Part shown: positions 1-7,180 of the stretch, piece after piece
How the letters are laid out: every line of letters begins with the position of its first letter
How positions within the stretch are numbered: position 1 is the first letter of the stretch
Assembly: GCA_007376205.1 (NCBI GenBank)
Contig: VMFU01000006.1
Location: 1-60,729 of the forward strand
Direction: 5' to 3'
Origin: Candidatus Peregrinibacteria bacterium Gr01-1014_25
GTDB lineage: Bacteria; Patescibacteriota; Gracilibacteria; Peribacterales; Peribacteraceae
DNA length: 60,729 bases
Notes under the pieces: model-generated
What the model was told of the DNA's origin: nothing
Database searches by the model: none
The model's input: only the letters and a program-made list of their open reading frames with translations
Made by a program: the position numbers and the translations under genes

Positions 1-128
1 CCCCGCCGTCGCGCGGCCCGCAGGGTCCCGAAGGGACCAGCGTGCTGACCGACCGAAACGACCGGCCTCGTCTTCTTCCGTATCCCGGCCCGGCTGGAAC
101 GTCAGACGGCGGAGACTTTTCTTTGGCT

Positions 129-156
129 ACTTTCTTTGTGTGGTGACAAAGAAAGT
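129..156. repeat. ACAAAGAAAG inverted repeat, left end
   Basis: ACTTTCTTTGT (129-139) and ACAAAGAAAGT (146-156) form an 11-bp perfect stem with a 6-nt loop, extendable to 14 bp with one T.G pair. Further single copies of the core follow at about 176-185, 210-219 and 243-252, just before the ruvA promoter. The same core recurs at the far right end of the window (60664-60700). No gene is apparent in bases 1-279; a small GGTCCC/GGGACC hairpin lies at about 25-39. Confidence 0.7.
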
Positions 157-279
157 GGCGAAGCTGCTGCTTACCTAAAGAAAGGACAGAGCACACTTGC
201 ACCGGGGAGACAAAGAAAGGACGAGAAGACGCTGAAAAGGCTGACAAAGAAAGTGGTAGTACTCCTGTATACTCCCCCC

Positions 280-855
280 ATGATTTCCCACCTCCACGGC
301 ACGATTGCGCGCGGCATGCCGGGGGACGTCTCCGTGGACGTCGGGGGCGTCGGCTACCGCGTCGCCGTGCCGCTTCCCGTCTGGGAACAGCTGACGGACG
401 GTTCGACGGCGCGCCTGTGGATCACGACGTACGTCCGTGAAGACCGCTTCGACCTCTTCGGATTCCTGGATGTGAAGATGCGCGCCCTCTTCGAGCATTG
501 CATCACCATCGCGGGCATCGGCCCGAAAACAGGCCTGGAATTGTGCAGCGTGCCGCGCGCGATACTCGCCCGCGCCGCGCTGGATGGGGATGGCAAAGAG
601 CTGACGTCGGTCCGCGGCATCGGTCGCAAGACGGCCGAAAAACTCGCTCTCGAGCTCAAGTCGATTGCCGAGAAGCATCCTGAACTCTTCGTCGATGCCG
701 GCGCGGCTGTGTTGGGCCAGCGCGATCCCGACGCAGTCGCCGTCCTCGCGCAACTGGGGTACACCACCGCTGATATTCTCCGCGCGCTCGATCAACTGCC
801 CCGCGAGTTGCGCACGACCGAGGAGCGCGTCACCGCCGCCCTCAAGCAGCTCTGA
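280..855 (+). CDS. ruvA: Holliday junction DNA helicase subunit RuvA
   Basis: RuvA binds the four-way junction and loads RuvB motors for branch migration. The 191-residue protein has the usual three domains: an N-terminal OB fold (about 1-65), two helix-hairpin-helix motifs (IAGIGPKTG and VRGIGRKTA) and a C-terminal RuvB-contacting helix bundle. An upstream in-frame ATG at 136 would add 48 unrelated residues, so ATG 280 is chosen. TATACT (268-273) lies exactly 6 nt before this ATG, which predicts a leaderless message. It is followed by pgi after 23 nt. ruvB and ruvC are not in the window. Confidence 0.95.
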   Translation: MISHLHGTIARGMPGDVSVDVGGVGYRVAVPLPVWEQLTDGSTARLWITTYVREDRFDLFGFLDVKMRALFEHCITIAGIGPKTGLELCSVPRAILARAALDGDGKELTSVRGIGRKTAEKLALELKSIAEKHPELFVDAGAAVLGQRDPDAVAVLAQLGYTTADILRALDQLPRELRTTEERVTAALKQL

Positions 856-878
856 CCACTGTCCGCTCATCCTCCCCC

Positions 879-2159
879 ATGCTTCACCTCGACATCTCCG
901 GCTGCCTGGCCAAGCTGCTCACACCGACCCACGGCATTCCCGACCAGGAACTGACCGCGCTGCGGACGGCCATGCGCCGGTACGTCGCGGATTGGCTGCA
1001 GGAGCGCAGAGACGGGGGACACGGGTGGGCGATGACGCCCTACCACAAGCGCGTTGCGGCCGACGTACAGGCGGTGGCGGCCCGTGCGAAGCAGGAGAAC
1101 ATCCAGACGGTTCTGTGGATCGGTATCGGCGGATCGGGCTTGGGACCGCGCGTCCTGCAGGAAGCGCTCGAACGCCCCGATACCCCCCAGCTCATCGTGA
1201 TCGACACGATGGATCCCACCGTCCTCGGGATGTACCTGGACACCATCGACTGGCGCCATGCGCTCATCGTCGTGGTGAGCAAGTCCGGCAACACGCTCGA
1301 AACGATGAGTGCGTTCTTCCTCTTCTGGGAGAAGCTGCGCGGCGCGGTGAAGAACGGACAGGAGCGCGTCGTTGCGATCACCGATCCCAGCGATGGCCCG
1401 CTGCAGCGCATCGCCACCGACGAAGGATTCACGACGCTGTCCATCCCGCCGGACGTCGGCGGCCGCTACTCGATCTTCACGCCGGTCGGCCTCCTGCCGG
1501 TCGCCCTCCTCGGCGGCGATGTCGAAGCTTTCCTCCGCGGCGCGAAGGAGATGGACGAGCTCTGCCAGGAAACGGTCCTGGAACAGAACCCCGCCGCGCT
1601 CCTCGCCGCCGTGCAATTCCTCCTCGATACGAAGCGCGACTACCCCATCCGCGTCATCATGCCCTACACGCAGCGCCTCGCCTCGATCGCGCGCTGGAAC
1701 CAGCAGCTCATCGCGGAGAGCCTTGGCAAGAACGAGCTGCGCAATCCCGTGCCCCTGGCCGCCATCGGCACGCAGGACCAGCACTCGCTCCTGCAGCAGT
1801 GGATGGCCGGGCCGCGCACGCAGTGGCACCTCTTCATCCGCGAGCTGGAGAAACCCCGCCTCCTCGTTCCGGAGCGTCTGCCGCCGCCCTTCGCCCACCT
1901 CGCGGGGAAGAGCTTCGGCCAGCTGCTCGATGCGTGCTACGAGGGCACCAGCCGCGCGCTCCTCGGGGTCAAGCGGCCGACCGCGACCATCGCGCTGACG
2001 CGCCTGGATGAGTATCACCTGGGCCAGCTGTTCTTCTGTCTGCTCGCCGAAGTCGCGTTCCTCGGCAAGCTCTATCGCATCGATCCCTACGGCCAGCCCG
2101 CCGTCGAAATCGGCAAGACGATCACGCACGAAATTCTGTCGCGGGGGAGGATGAGTTGA
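879..2159 (+). CDS. pgi: glucose-6-phosphate isomerase
   Basis: Interconverts glucose-6-phosphate and fructose-6-phosphate in glycolysis. At 426 residues it is of the short bacterial type. Visible family motifs are the sugar-phosphate loop GIGGSGLGPR, SKSGNTLET, the PGI signature DVGGRYSIF and DQHSLLQQW with the ring-opening His. The gene follows ruvA and precedes trxA with stop and upstream TTG overlapping, so the three probably share a transcript. No clear Shine-Dalgarno is seen before ATG 879. It could feed hexose phosphate from the glucan genes at 38-43 kb. Confidence 0.95.
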   Translation: MLHLDISGCLAKLLTPTHGIPDQELTALRTAMRRYVADWLQERRDGGHGWAMTPYHKRVAADVQAVAARAKQENIQTVLWIGIGGSGLGPRVLQEALERPDTPQLIVIDTMDPTVLGMYLDTIDWRHALIVVVSKSGNTLETMSAFFLFWEKLRGAVKNGQERVVAITDPSDGPLQRIATDEGFTTLSIPPDVGGRYSIFTPVGLLPVALLGGDVEAFLRGAKEMDELCQETVLEQNPAALLAAVQFLLDTKRDYPIRVIMPYTQRLASIARWNQQLIAESLGKNELRNPVPLAAIGTQDQHSLLQQWMAGPRTQWHLFIRELEKPRLLVPERLPPPFAHLAGKSFGQLLDACYEGTSRALLGVKRPTATIALTRLDEYHLGQLFFCLLAEVAFLGKLYRIDPYGQPAVEIGKTITHEILSRGRMS

Positions 2160-2173
2160 GGTATCCTCCGGCC

Positions 2174-2491
2174 ATGTCCGCCGTCACCGACGCCACGTTC
2201 GCCGCCGATGTCCTACAGTCGCCCATGCCCGTGATCGTGGATTTCTGGGCGCCGTGGTGCGGTCCGTGCAAGGCGATGCTGCCGATTCTCGAGGAATTGG
2301 AGAAGGAGTACGCGGGGCGCGTGACGATCGCGAAGATGAATGTCGACGAGAACACCGAGACGCCCGGACAGTTCAACGTCATGAGCATTCCCACGTTCGG
2401 ATTCTTCAAGGGCGGCAAGCTCGTGAAGACGGTCGTGGGAGCGCGCTCCAAGCAGGACATGATCAAGGAGCTCGACGCGCTGCTCGTCTGA
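2174..2491 (+). CDS. trxA: thioredoxin
   Basis: Cytoplasmic protein disulfide reductase. The 105-residue protein has the WCGPC active site (Cys29, Cys32), the cis-Pro loop (SIPTF) and the usual thioredoxin length. A TTG six codons upstream (2156) is possible but would only add a short tail. ATG 2174 gives the canonical length. It follows pgi by 14 nt and precedes a small membrane gene by 3 nt, suggesting one operon. Confidence 0.95.
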   Translation: MSAVTDATFAADVLQSPMPVIVDFWAPWCGPCKAMLPILEELEKEYAGRVTIAKMNVDENTETPGQFNVMSIPTFGFFKGGKLVKTVVGARSKQDMIKELDALLV

Positions 2492-2494
2492 CGC

Positions 2495-2755
2495 ATGCGC
2501 TACATCTTGAGCATCATCGGCATGATCGGATCGTTTTACCTGATCAAGTTCCGCGAGCCGCTCGGCGACATGATCGGCGAGACGGAAGTCATGCGGAAAC
2601 TCGGCGGCGTCTACACGGTCATCGTCATCATCGCGTGCGTGATCTTCTTCTGGTCCCTCGCGGAGCTCACGAACACGACGCACCTGCTCTTCGCCCCGCT
2701 GCGGTTCCTGTTCCCGGGCGGCCTGCGCGGTGCGGGCGGGGATTTGGCAGTTTGA
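2495..2755 (+). CDS. small two-helix membrane protein
   Basis: An 86-residue protein with a hydrophobic N-terminal segment (about 2-18) and a second membrane segment (about 40-58, rich in V/I), followed by a Gly/Arg-rich tail. No family is recognised. It starts 3 nt after the thioredoxin stop and is the last gene of the ruvA-pgi-trxA run. Confidence 0.7.
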   Translation: MRYILSIIGMIGSFYLIKFREPLGDMIGETEVMRKLGGVYTVIVIIACVIFFWSLAELTNTTHLLFAPLRFLFPGGLRGAGGDLAV

Positions 2756-2760
2756 GCGAA

Positions 2761-2801
2761 CAAAAAAATCACCCCCGCATACGTCCTGTATGGGAGGGTG
2801 A
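2761..2801 (-). terminator. rho-independent terminator of the 2807-3463 gene
   Basis: A 14-position stem with two mismatches (2769-2782 with 2788-2801, 5-nt loop) is followed on the minus strand by seven Ts (2768-2762). It sits in the gap between two convergent genes. Confidence 0.8.
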
Positions 2802-2806
2802 CACTG

Positions 2807-3463
2807 TCAGCTTGCCGTTTCCTGGAGAGTCATGCCGAGGCTCTCCTCGTTCCCTTTGCGGTAACGGGGAATGTGCAGATTCTTCCGCATCGTGCGGATG
2901 ACGCCCACGGGTTGGCTGACGACGAGCGCGATCTGCGTGTCCGGCGCTTTCCCCAGGAAGGGGGTGACTTTGTCCTGCCAATCCTGGACGGGATCGTAGG
3001 GGTAGTCGCCGCCGCTCTTCTGGTAGGCGGTCCGGATGTTGCCGAAGTGGAAGATCGCCGACCGATATTCCGCCGGGTGCTGCTTGCAGAACTCATCCGA
3101 CGGCAGTGCGGCGATGTGGCGCAGCCGCGCCAAGGTCTGCGAGGCGCAGTAGAACGGCAGTTCGACGTCCGACGCGCGTCCGGTAGCGATGAGTTTCGCG
3201 GTGAAGCGCCTCTTGCACTTCGGACACTGCGTCGTGTAGTCGTCGGGATCCGCGCGGAATCCGCGCAGGATCTCGATCGGCCGGAGGTCGTGGCCGCAGG
3301 TGCAGCGTGCGCGGGGATTGAATTTCTCCCCGTGGATCGCCTGGATGAGGGCGACGCGCATCGTCATCTGCGCAGCCTGCCTCATGCCCATTTCCTGGCG
3401 CTGTTCCTGGCGTTGCTCATGCCGCTGTTCCGTGCGCATACCCATGCTCATACTCATACCCAT
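2807..3463 (-). CDS. zinc-ribbon hypothetical protein with Gln/Glu/Met-rich N-terminus
   Basis: A 218-residue protein of unknown function. Residues 1-36 are a low-complexity amphipathic stretch with repeating R-x-E-Q units and alternating Met. Then comes a four-Cys zinc ribbon (CTCGHD ... CPKCKR, about 55-84) and an alpha/beta C-terminal part. Several Met codons crowd the start; the first is used. A strong terminator follows directly. The N-terminal helix resembles, loosely, Gln-rich activator-interaction helices, but no function can be assigned. Confidence 0.75.
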   Translation of the reverse strand: MGMSMSMGMRTEQRHEQRQEQRQEMGMRQAAQMTMRVALIQAIHGEKFNPRARCTCGHDLRPIEILRGFRADPDDYTTQCPKCKRRFTAKLIATGRASDVELPFYCASQTLARLRHIAALPSDEFCKQHPAEYRSAIFHFGNIRTAYQKSGGDYPYDPVQDWQDKVTPFLGKAPDTQIALVVSQPVGVIRTMRKNLHIPRYRKGNEESLGMTLQETAS

Positions 3464-3593
3464 GTTCGTGCTCCGCGTTGGGAAGGATCAGAAGTTTTGA
3501 CAAGCCGACCGCTTTGTATTATCAAATTTTTTTACGGAAAAGCAAGTATCACCGAGGAAACGGAATGCCGGACTTTTTTCGTATCGCACTATG

Positions 3594-3757
3594 TATACTA
3601 AAAACATCGGGGCTGTAGCTCCCTCCTTCGCTTCTGCATCTTGGAGCTACGGATGGGCAAGCAGTTGGCCGACGAGCGCTTGCGCGAGTCGCCATCGGAT
3701 AAAGCCGCGATGCGGCGCTCGGTTCCGGGGCATTCTTTCTCACCATCTCACCTTCAT
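3594..3757 (+). ncRNA. structured leader or small RNA upstream of tRNA-Ala
   Basis: TATACT (3594-3599) should start transcription near 3606-3609, where the sequence begins with the same 13 bases as tRNA-Ala (GGGGCTGTAGCTC, 3609-3621). Hairpins follow: GTAGCTCC/GGAGCTAC (3615-3622 with 3643-3650), a CGAC-GCGC stem near 3671-3692 and GCCGC/GCGGC near 3703-3717. No credible coding frame is present. It may be a long tRNA leader, a separate RNA or a partial tRNA duplication left by integration; the class is unknown. Confidence 0.4.
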
Positions 3758-3833
3758 GGGGCTGTAGCTCAGCTGGTAGAGCACCTGCTTTGCAAGCAGG
3801 GGGTCAGGAGTTCGAATCTCCTCAGCTCCACCA
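3758..3833 (+). tRNA. tRNA-Ala (TGC)
   Basis: A 76-nt cloverleaf with acceptor GGGGCTG/CAGCTCC including the alanine-identity G3:U70 wobble, D arm GCTC/GAGC, anticodon loop TTTGCAA (anticodon TGC), T arm AGGAG/CTCCT with GTTCGAAT, discriminator A and encoded CCA. Its 3' end is repeated at 6075-6103 and 8295-8334, so it looks like the attachment target of the AT-rich island. Confidence 0.97.
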
Positions 3834-3900
3834 CTCGGGAAATGGAACTTCGAAAATGGCGTTTCAGTAAATAATTTTGCACTTATAGGCGATTCTAGGA

Positions 3901-3913
3901 GAGTTCCCAATCG
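3901..3913 (+). repeat. island repeat, half-site 1
   Basis: GAGTTCCCAATCG matches the 5' half of the full repeat at 8304-8316 over 13 of 13 bases. A second short copy, GAGTTCCCAA, lies at 3981-3990. The first is also the left arm of an imperfect inverted repeat with TTGGGAGAATTC just downstream (about 3926-3937). Confidence 0.55.
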
Positions 3914-4032
3914 AAATTTCTGACTTGGGAGAATTCTTAGTGCGGACTGCCTCAAGTGGCTATGTGTTGCGGTTTTCTCGGAGTTCCCAAAGTGAAAAAC
4001 TACTCTGCTTATCTTTGAACTAGAATATCAAC

Positions 4033-4842
4033 ATGACTTGGGTAATAGGGACACCTATCACATTCGGCTACTCATTATTAATCGGTGATATCCGAGTAAC
4101 CATGCCTGAGGGAAAAACTTTTGATGGAGTCAGAAAAGTTGCCGGAATTTGCAATGGTCTTCTTGGAGGCTTCGCGGGAAATATATTTCAAGGCTTAGCC
4201 ATCATGGAGCACTTTGCAGCAGTAGCAAAATTGCCAGATGGGCATGCATGGCTACCTGAGCATTTAATTGAAAAATGCCCGCCAATAATGAGAAAAATTT
4301 ATGAGGATACTGAGAGACTTGTTAAAAAGGAATATGCCGGTGTTCAGATAATGCTTGCTGGTATCCACCCAACTGCAAATGTCCCTAAAGATACTTCTTG
4401 GCCACTTCCATACTGTTATATTTTTCGTTCACCATATTTTGTACCAGAGGAAGTACCACGAGGCACAGTGCAATCGATAGGAAGTGGGTCTGCCGTTGAA
4501 GAGTATGTTTCCGAATTGGAGAACCTAAGCGATTTCAAGAGAGTTATGGGTCTGATGAAGTTTGAGGCTGGTGATCCAGGGGGTTTTGGGAAAATACTCA
4601 GTCATATAATTGGCGGTGTTGCAGGACGCCAACTCGTACCGGGCATTAGTCCACATCTTCATATTTGTATGGTTTCAAGAAATGAAATGAATGAAAGGAC
4701 TAACGATCGTGTACATTTTGGGGCGAACCAAGAAGAAATTAAATTTTCAATGCCACCAGTAGCGCATTCATGGGAAGAGTTTCAAAGTATGACAAAAGAA
4801 ATGGGCTTTGCGTCAGATGAGCTCAAAGCCTTTATTGGTTAA
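4033..4842 (+). CDS. proteasome/HslV-like Ntn hydrolase
   Basis: A 269-residue protein resembling N-terminal-nucleophile peptidases of the proteasome beta/HslV fold. Met1 is followed by Thr2, the candidate nucleophile after Met removal. Asp19 (GDIRVT) and Lys35 (VRKV) sit where HslV has its catalytic Asp17 and Lys33, followed by GGFAG and, at about 150-154, the GSGSA motif of beta-type subunits. The C-terminal third is unmatched. No HslU-like ATPase is adjacent. TAGAAT (4021-4026) lies 6 nt before the ATG, implying a leaderless transcript. AT-rich codon use marks it as island cargo. Fold assignment is fairly confident; substrate and role are unknown. Confidence 0.7.
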   Translation: MTWVIGTPITFGYSLLIGDIRVTMPEGKTFDGVRKVAGICNGLLGGFAGNIFQGLAIMEHFAAVAKLPDGHAWLPEHLIEKCPPIMRKIYEDTERLVKKEYAGVQIMLAGIHPTANVPKDTSWPLPYCYIFRSPYFVPEEVPRGTVQSIGSGSAVEEYVSELENLSDFKRVMGLMKFEAGDPGGFGKILSHIIGGVAGRQLVPGISPHLHICMVSRNEMNERTNDRVHFGANQEEIKFSMPPVAHSWEEFQSMTKEMGFASDELKAFIG

Positions 4843-4867
4843 AGCGAACCACATAAAGTGTGAGATA

Positions 4868-5581
4868 TCACTCAAAGACGTATTCTTTTCGTGCTGGATC
4901 CCACACGAGATTGTCAGCTTCACTCTCCAGTAGAAGCATAATTCTATCTGCAACGTCATCTGCAGTGCTCACAACACCCCAGTTTGCGAGTGCTTGTTTG
5001 TCATACTCTTCTTCGGAAGCGAAACCAGCCATGGTCATCGGTGTCTTTACTGCACCAGGATAAATTGCTTTCACGCGCAGATCAGGGCGATCAGCTCGTA
5101 GTGCGCCAATCATCTCATGCACCAGCCCCTTGCTGAGACTATATGGACGCACCTTCGGCGCGGACATTCGCTGCCCCGGAGGACCACCGACTGTCGAACA
5201 CATCTGAATGATCGTCGCACCCTCTACAAGTTTGTCCTGATCAAGTGCTGTTTTAAGGGTGAGCCACGAACCGAGAGCATTTACTTCCAGCATCTTACGA
5301 AACTGGTCATGCGATACATCGAATAAGCCGCCGCGTGCCAGCACACCTGCATTATTAAACAGGACATTGAGCTTTCCCGTTACGTCGCTCATACCGCGTG
5401 CCACTTGTTCAGGATCTCGGACATCAACAGAGTGAGATGTGATGCCATCGATTTCCTTCAAGGGAACTTGTGCATCGAATGAATGCACCTTGCTACCTTT
5501 CTGGACAAAGCGTTCCGCAACCGCAAGACCCATACCACTACTCGCGCCAGTGATGAGAGATTGCGTACCTTCGAGCTTCAT
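4868..5581 (-). CDS. short-chain dehydrogenase/reductase (SDR)
   Basis: A 237-residue classical SDR oxidoreductase. It shows the Rossmann dinucleotide motif TGASSGMG (11-18), an Asp at the end of strand beta-3 (DVRD), NNAG (76-79) and the catalytic Ser129, Tyr147 and Lys151. Asp-rich residues after beta-2 suggest NAD over NADP, but that is weak. The substrate cannot be predicted. The start follows the stop of the upstream 5586-5912 gene by 4 nt, so both form one minus-strand unit inside the island. Confidence 0.9.
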   Translation of the reverse strand: MKLEGTQSLITGASSGMGLAVAERFVQKGSKVHSFDAQVPLKEIDGITSHSVDVRDPEQVARGMSDVTGKLNVLFNNAGVLARGGLFDVSHDQFRKMLEVNALGSWLTLKTALDQDKLVEGATIIQMCSTVGGPPGQRMSAPKVRPYSLSKGLVHEMIGALRADRPDLRVKAIYPGAVKTPMTMAGFASEEEYDKQALANWGVVSTADDVADRIMLLLESEADNLVWDPARKEYVFE

Positions 5582-5585
5582 AGGA

Positions 5586-5912
5586 TTAATTGGACTGGAT
5601 TTGCAACTTCCTCAGAGCCTCGAGGAGAGCTTCGTGAGCGCGATAGGATGCAGCTTCATCTGGTGTGCTGCTCACATCTAGTTCTTCGAGTAATTCCTCT
5701 AGTCTAGTTCGCACACTTACAATCATGTAATCGTATCCACGTTGATTGTATTCAGCCTGCGCCGCATCGAGAGTGCTGTTCAAAACATCAGTCGGCAGTG
5801 GCCTGCTGAATTTGCCTTCATAGATTCGTGCCGTGTCCTGTAGGACGTGTGCTTTCTCGAATGCCATAGGAAACACATTTTGTACATAAAGACCTATTAC
5901 GTCAATCAACAT
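5586..5912 (-). CDS. hypothetical protein co-transcribed with SDR
   Basis: A 108-residue, mostly helical protein of unknown family with an acidic C-terminal helix. ATG at 5912 is immediately next to the island repeat at 5918-5948. An internal ATG at 5867 gives a 93-residue alternative. Its stop lies 4 nt before the SDR start, implying coupling. No domain is recognised. Confidence 0.55.
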   Translation of the reverse strand: MLIDVIGLYVQNVFPMAFEKAHVLQDTARIYEGKFSRPLPTDVLNSTLDAAQAEYNQRGYDYMIVSVRTRLEELLEELDVSSTPDEAASYRAHEALLEALRKLQIQSN

Positions 5913-5917
5913 CCGAA

Positions 5918-5948
5918 AGTTCCCAACTATTCCCGACAGCTCATTGAC
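5918..5948 (+). repeat. island repeat, full copy D (ATTGAC type)
   Basis: 31 nt starting AGTTCCCAA and ending CAGCTCATTGAC; 27 of 31 positions match the copy at 8134-8164. The core CAGCTC equals the tRNA-Ala acceptor 3' strand. From here to the next copy at 6075 no convincing gene is seen, only a 34-codon helical fragment on the minus strand near 5959-6063. Confidence 0.7.
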
Positions 5949-6074
5949 TGATTTCTAGTTACAGGATCAGATGTTCTTTTTCCTCAACTTGGCTGTTCAG
6001 CAGCAATGTGATGTTTTCGAGTGAGTAATGGAGTTCTGTGAACTTTTTGGCCAATTCAAGCATATCGAAATTTC

Positions 6075-6103
6075 GTTCCCACCAGTTCCCCTCAGCTCCA
6101 CCA
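6075..6103 (+). repeat. island repeat, full copy E (CCA type)
   Basis: 29 nt with GTTCCCA at the left and CAGCTCCACCA at the right; 25 of 29 positions match the copy at 8306-8334. The last 14 bases equal the end of tRNA-Ala. A terminator follows 35 nt later, so this may be the displaced original downstream flank of the tRNA. Confidence 0.75.
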
Positions 6104-6138
6104 TGACAACTATGCACACTTTGATCGAGTTTGCTCAC

Positions 6139-6161
6139 AAAGCGCCACTTGGCGCTTTTTT
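6139..6161 (+). terminator. rho-independent terminator
   Basis: AAGCGCC/GGCGCTT stem with a four-base loop (ACTT) and a run of six Ts. It lies 36 nt downstream of the tRNA-end copy at 6103 and could originally have terminated the tRNA-Ala transcript. Confidence 0.85.
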
Positions 6162-6264
6162 GTTGCACTTAGGTTGAGTCTGCACACTTCGTGCGACTTT
6201 GCATACTCATCGGTTTAAGTCCCTTCAGCTTCAATCGAATATACTGTTTCGCTATACTGACCAC

Positions 6265-6903
6265 ATGTTTGGACACAAAAAAGATCGGCATGTTGTTGAA
6301 TTGATAGTCCAATTTAATTTAACCGCAATTGATACGTGGCTACACGACGGTGCGAAGATTGAAAACATCGAGGTAGGTAAGAAATGGCAAACGGAAGATA
6401 TAATTAAGAGTTATTTCGTAGATATTTTACCTTCGGGAAATAACTCGTTGATATTTTTTCATCGTGAATCCAAAAAATTTGCAAATTCTCTAGCAGCTTC
6501 TGACTGGATAAATATTGAAGATTTGATGAAGGTGAAGAGTTCGTCTAAATCCCACGGGAAAAAGAATGAGATCCAGGGATTTGAATGGGAATTTTGGCAT
6601 GACTTCATTTGTACCTATGTGCATGTTAATGGAACGCGAGCTTACTTACTCGCCGCTCCTTTTGATGAAATTTACCGACTGCATACCGTAGGGGAATTAG
6701 AGACCAAAAAATTTGAAGGAGATAGCAATGTAATAGAGGTCCCTAGTCGTTGGGATGAAAAAGGTGGCTATGATTATAAGAATTCTCTCAAGATACAGCG
6801 ACGATGCAATCAACGGTCTGTTGGCTACAGCAACTCGCTAGCATGCGTATCTGCGAATGTTTCTAACTCACAGGTCTTGTATTGCGATCCACTGGCACAA
6901 TAA
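6265..6903 (+). CDS. hypothetical protein, possible 3' frameshift
   Basis: A 212-residue AT-rich island protein without a recognised family; it has an aromatic-rich central part. ATG 6265 is chosen over an upstream ATG (6199) because TATACT (6253-6258) lies exactly 6 nt upstream. After about residue 175 the sequence becomes Cys/Ser-rich and unlike the rest. The +1 frame from about 6800 reads DDAINGLLATATR and stops at 6841, which looks like a more natural end, so a single-base indel near 6795-6802 is suspected. Confidence 0.55.
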   Translation: MFGHKKDRHVVELIVQFNLTAIDTWLHDGAKIENIEVGKKWQTEDIIKSYFVDILPSGNNSLIFFHRESKKFANSLAASDWINIEDLMKVKSSSKSHGKKNEIQGFEWEFWHDFICTYVHVNGTRAYLLAAPFDEIYRLHTVGELETKKFEGDSNVIEVPSRWDEKGGYDYKNSLKIQRRCNQRSVGYSNSLACVSANVSNSQVLYCDPLAQ

Positions 6904-6979
6904 AGCGCAGCGGGTGATAAGGCACAAATTCCTGGAACCACATTGAACTTGCAATCTTTTGCCATAGGAGCGTCTTCGC

Positions 6980-7180
6980 TTGAACATACTTCTCAAACAA
7001 TTCTATGGTCTGCCCACTATGACTGCCGACTTCAGAGACAAACTGCCTGAGAAATGGAAGAACTATGATTTTACGAATGCGATTGGACTTTTGTTGCTGA
7101 TAAAAGAGATTCAGGAACAGGAACCGCTCGATGATCCGAATGTGCTGAAGGTAGATGAAGATGGGACGCGGTTGTATTAG
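6980..7180 (+). CDS. small hypothetical ORF
   Basis: 66 codons from a TTG start with an AGGAG-like sequence (6966-6970) upstream. It ends overlapping the stop of the convergent 7177-8091 gene by 4 nt. The peptide is polar with one hydrophobic helix (IGLLLLIK). It may be a remnant of a degraded gene; there is no family match. Confidence 0.3.
   Translation: MNILLKQFYGLPTMTADFRDKLPEKWKNYDFTNAIGLLLLIKEIQEQEPLDDPNVLKVDEDGTRLY

Noticed and set aside
665-2011. Long open frame of 448 codons overlapping ruvA and pgi
   Set aside because: Arg/Pro-rich out-of-frame translation of GC-rich pgi; no motif, while pgi in the other frame is unmistakable.
3609-3833. tmRNA
   Set aside because: The start GGGGCTG and end CAGCTCCACCA are tmRNA-like, but the downstream part is a complete 76-nt tRNA-Ala cloverleaf and no tag reading frame is seen.
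5959-6168. 69-codon minus-strand frame across a repeat and terminator
   Set aside because: It runs through the repeat copy at 6075-6103 and the hairpin at 6139-6161; only the last 34 codons look protein-like, so at most a remnant.
6825-6965. 46-codon Cys-containing minus-strand frame
   Set aside because: Possible small protein, but without a promoter or ribosome site and overlapping a suspected frameshifted gene; not supported enough to call.
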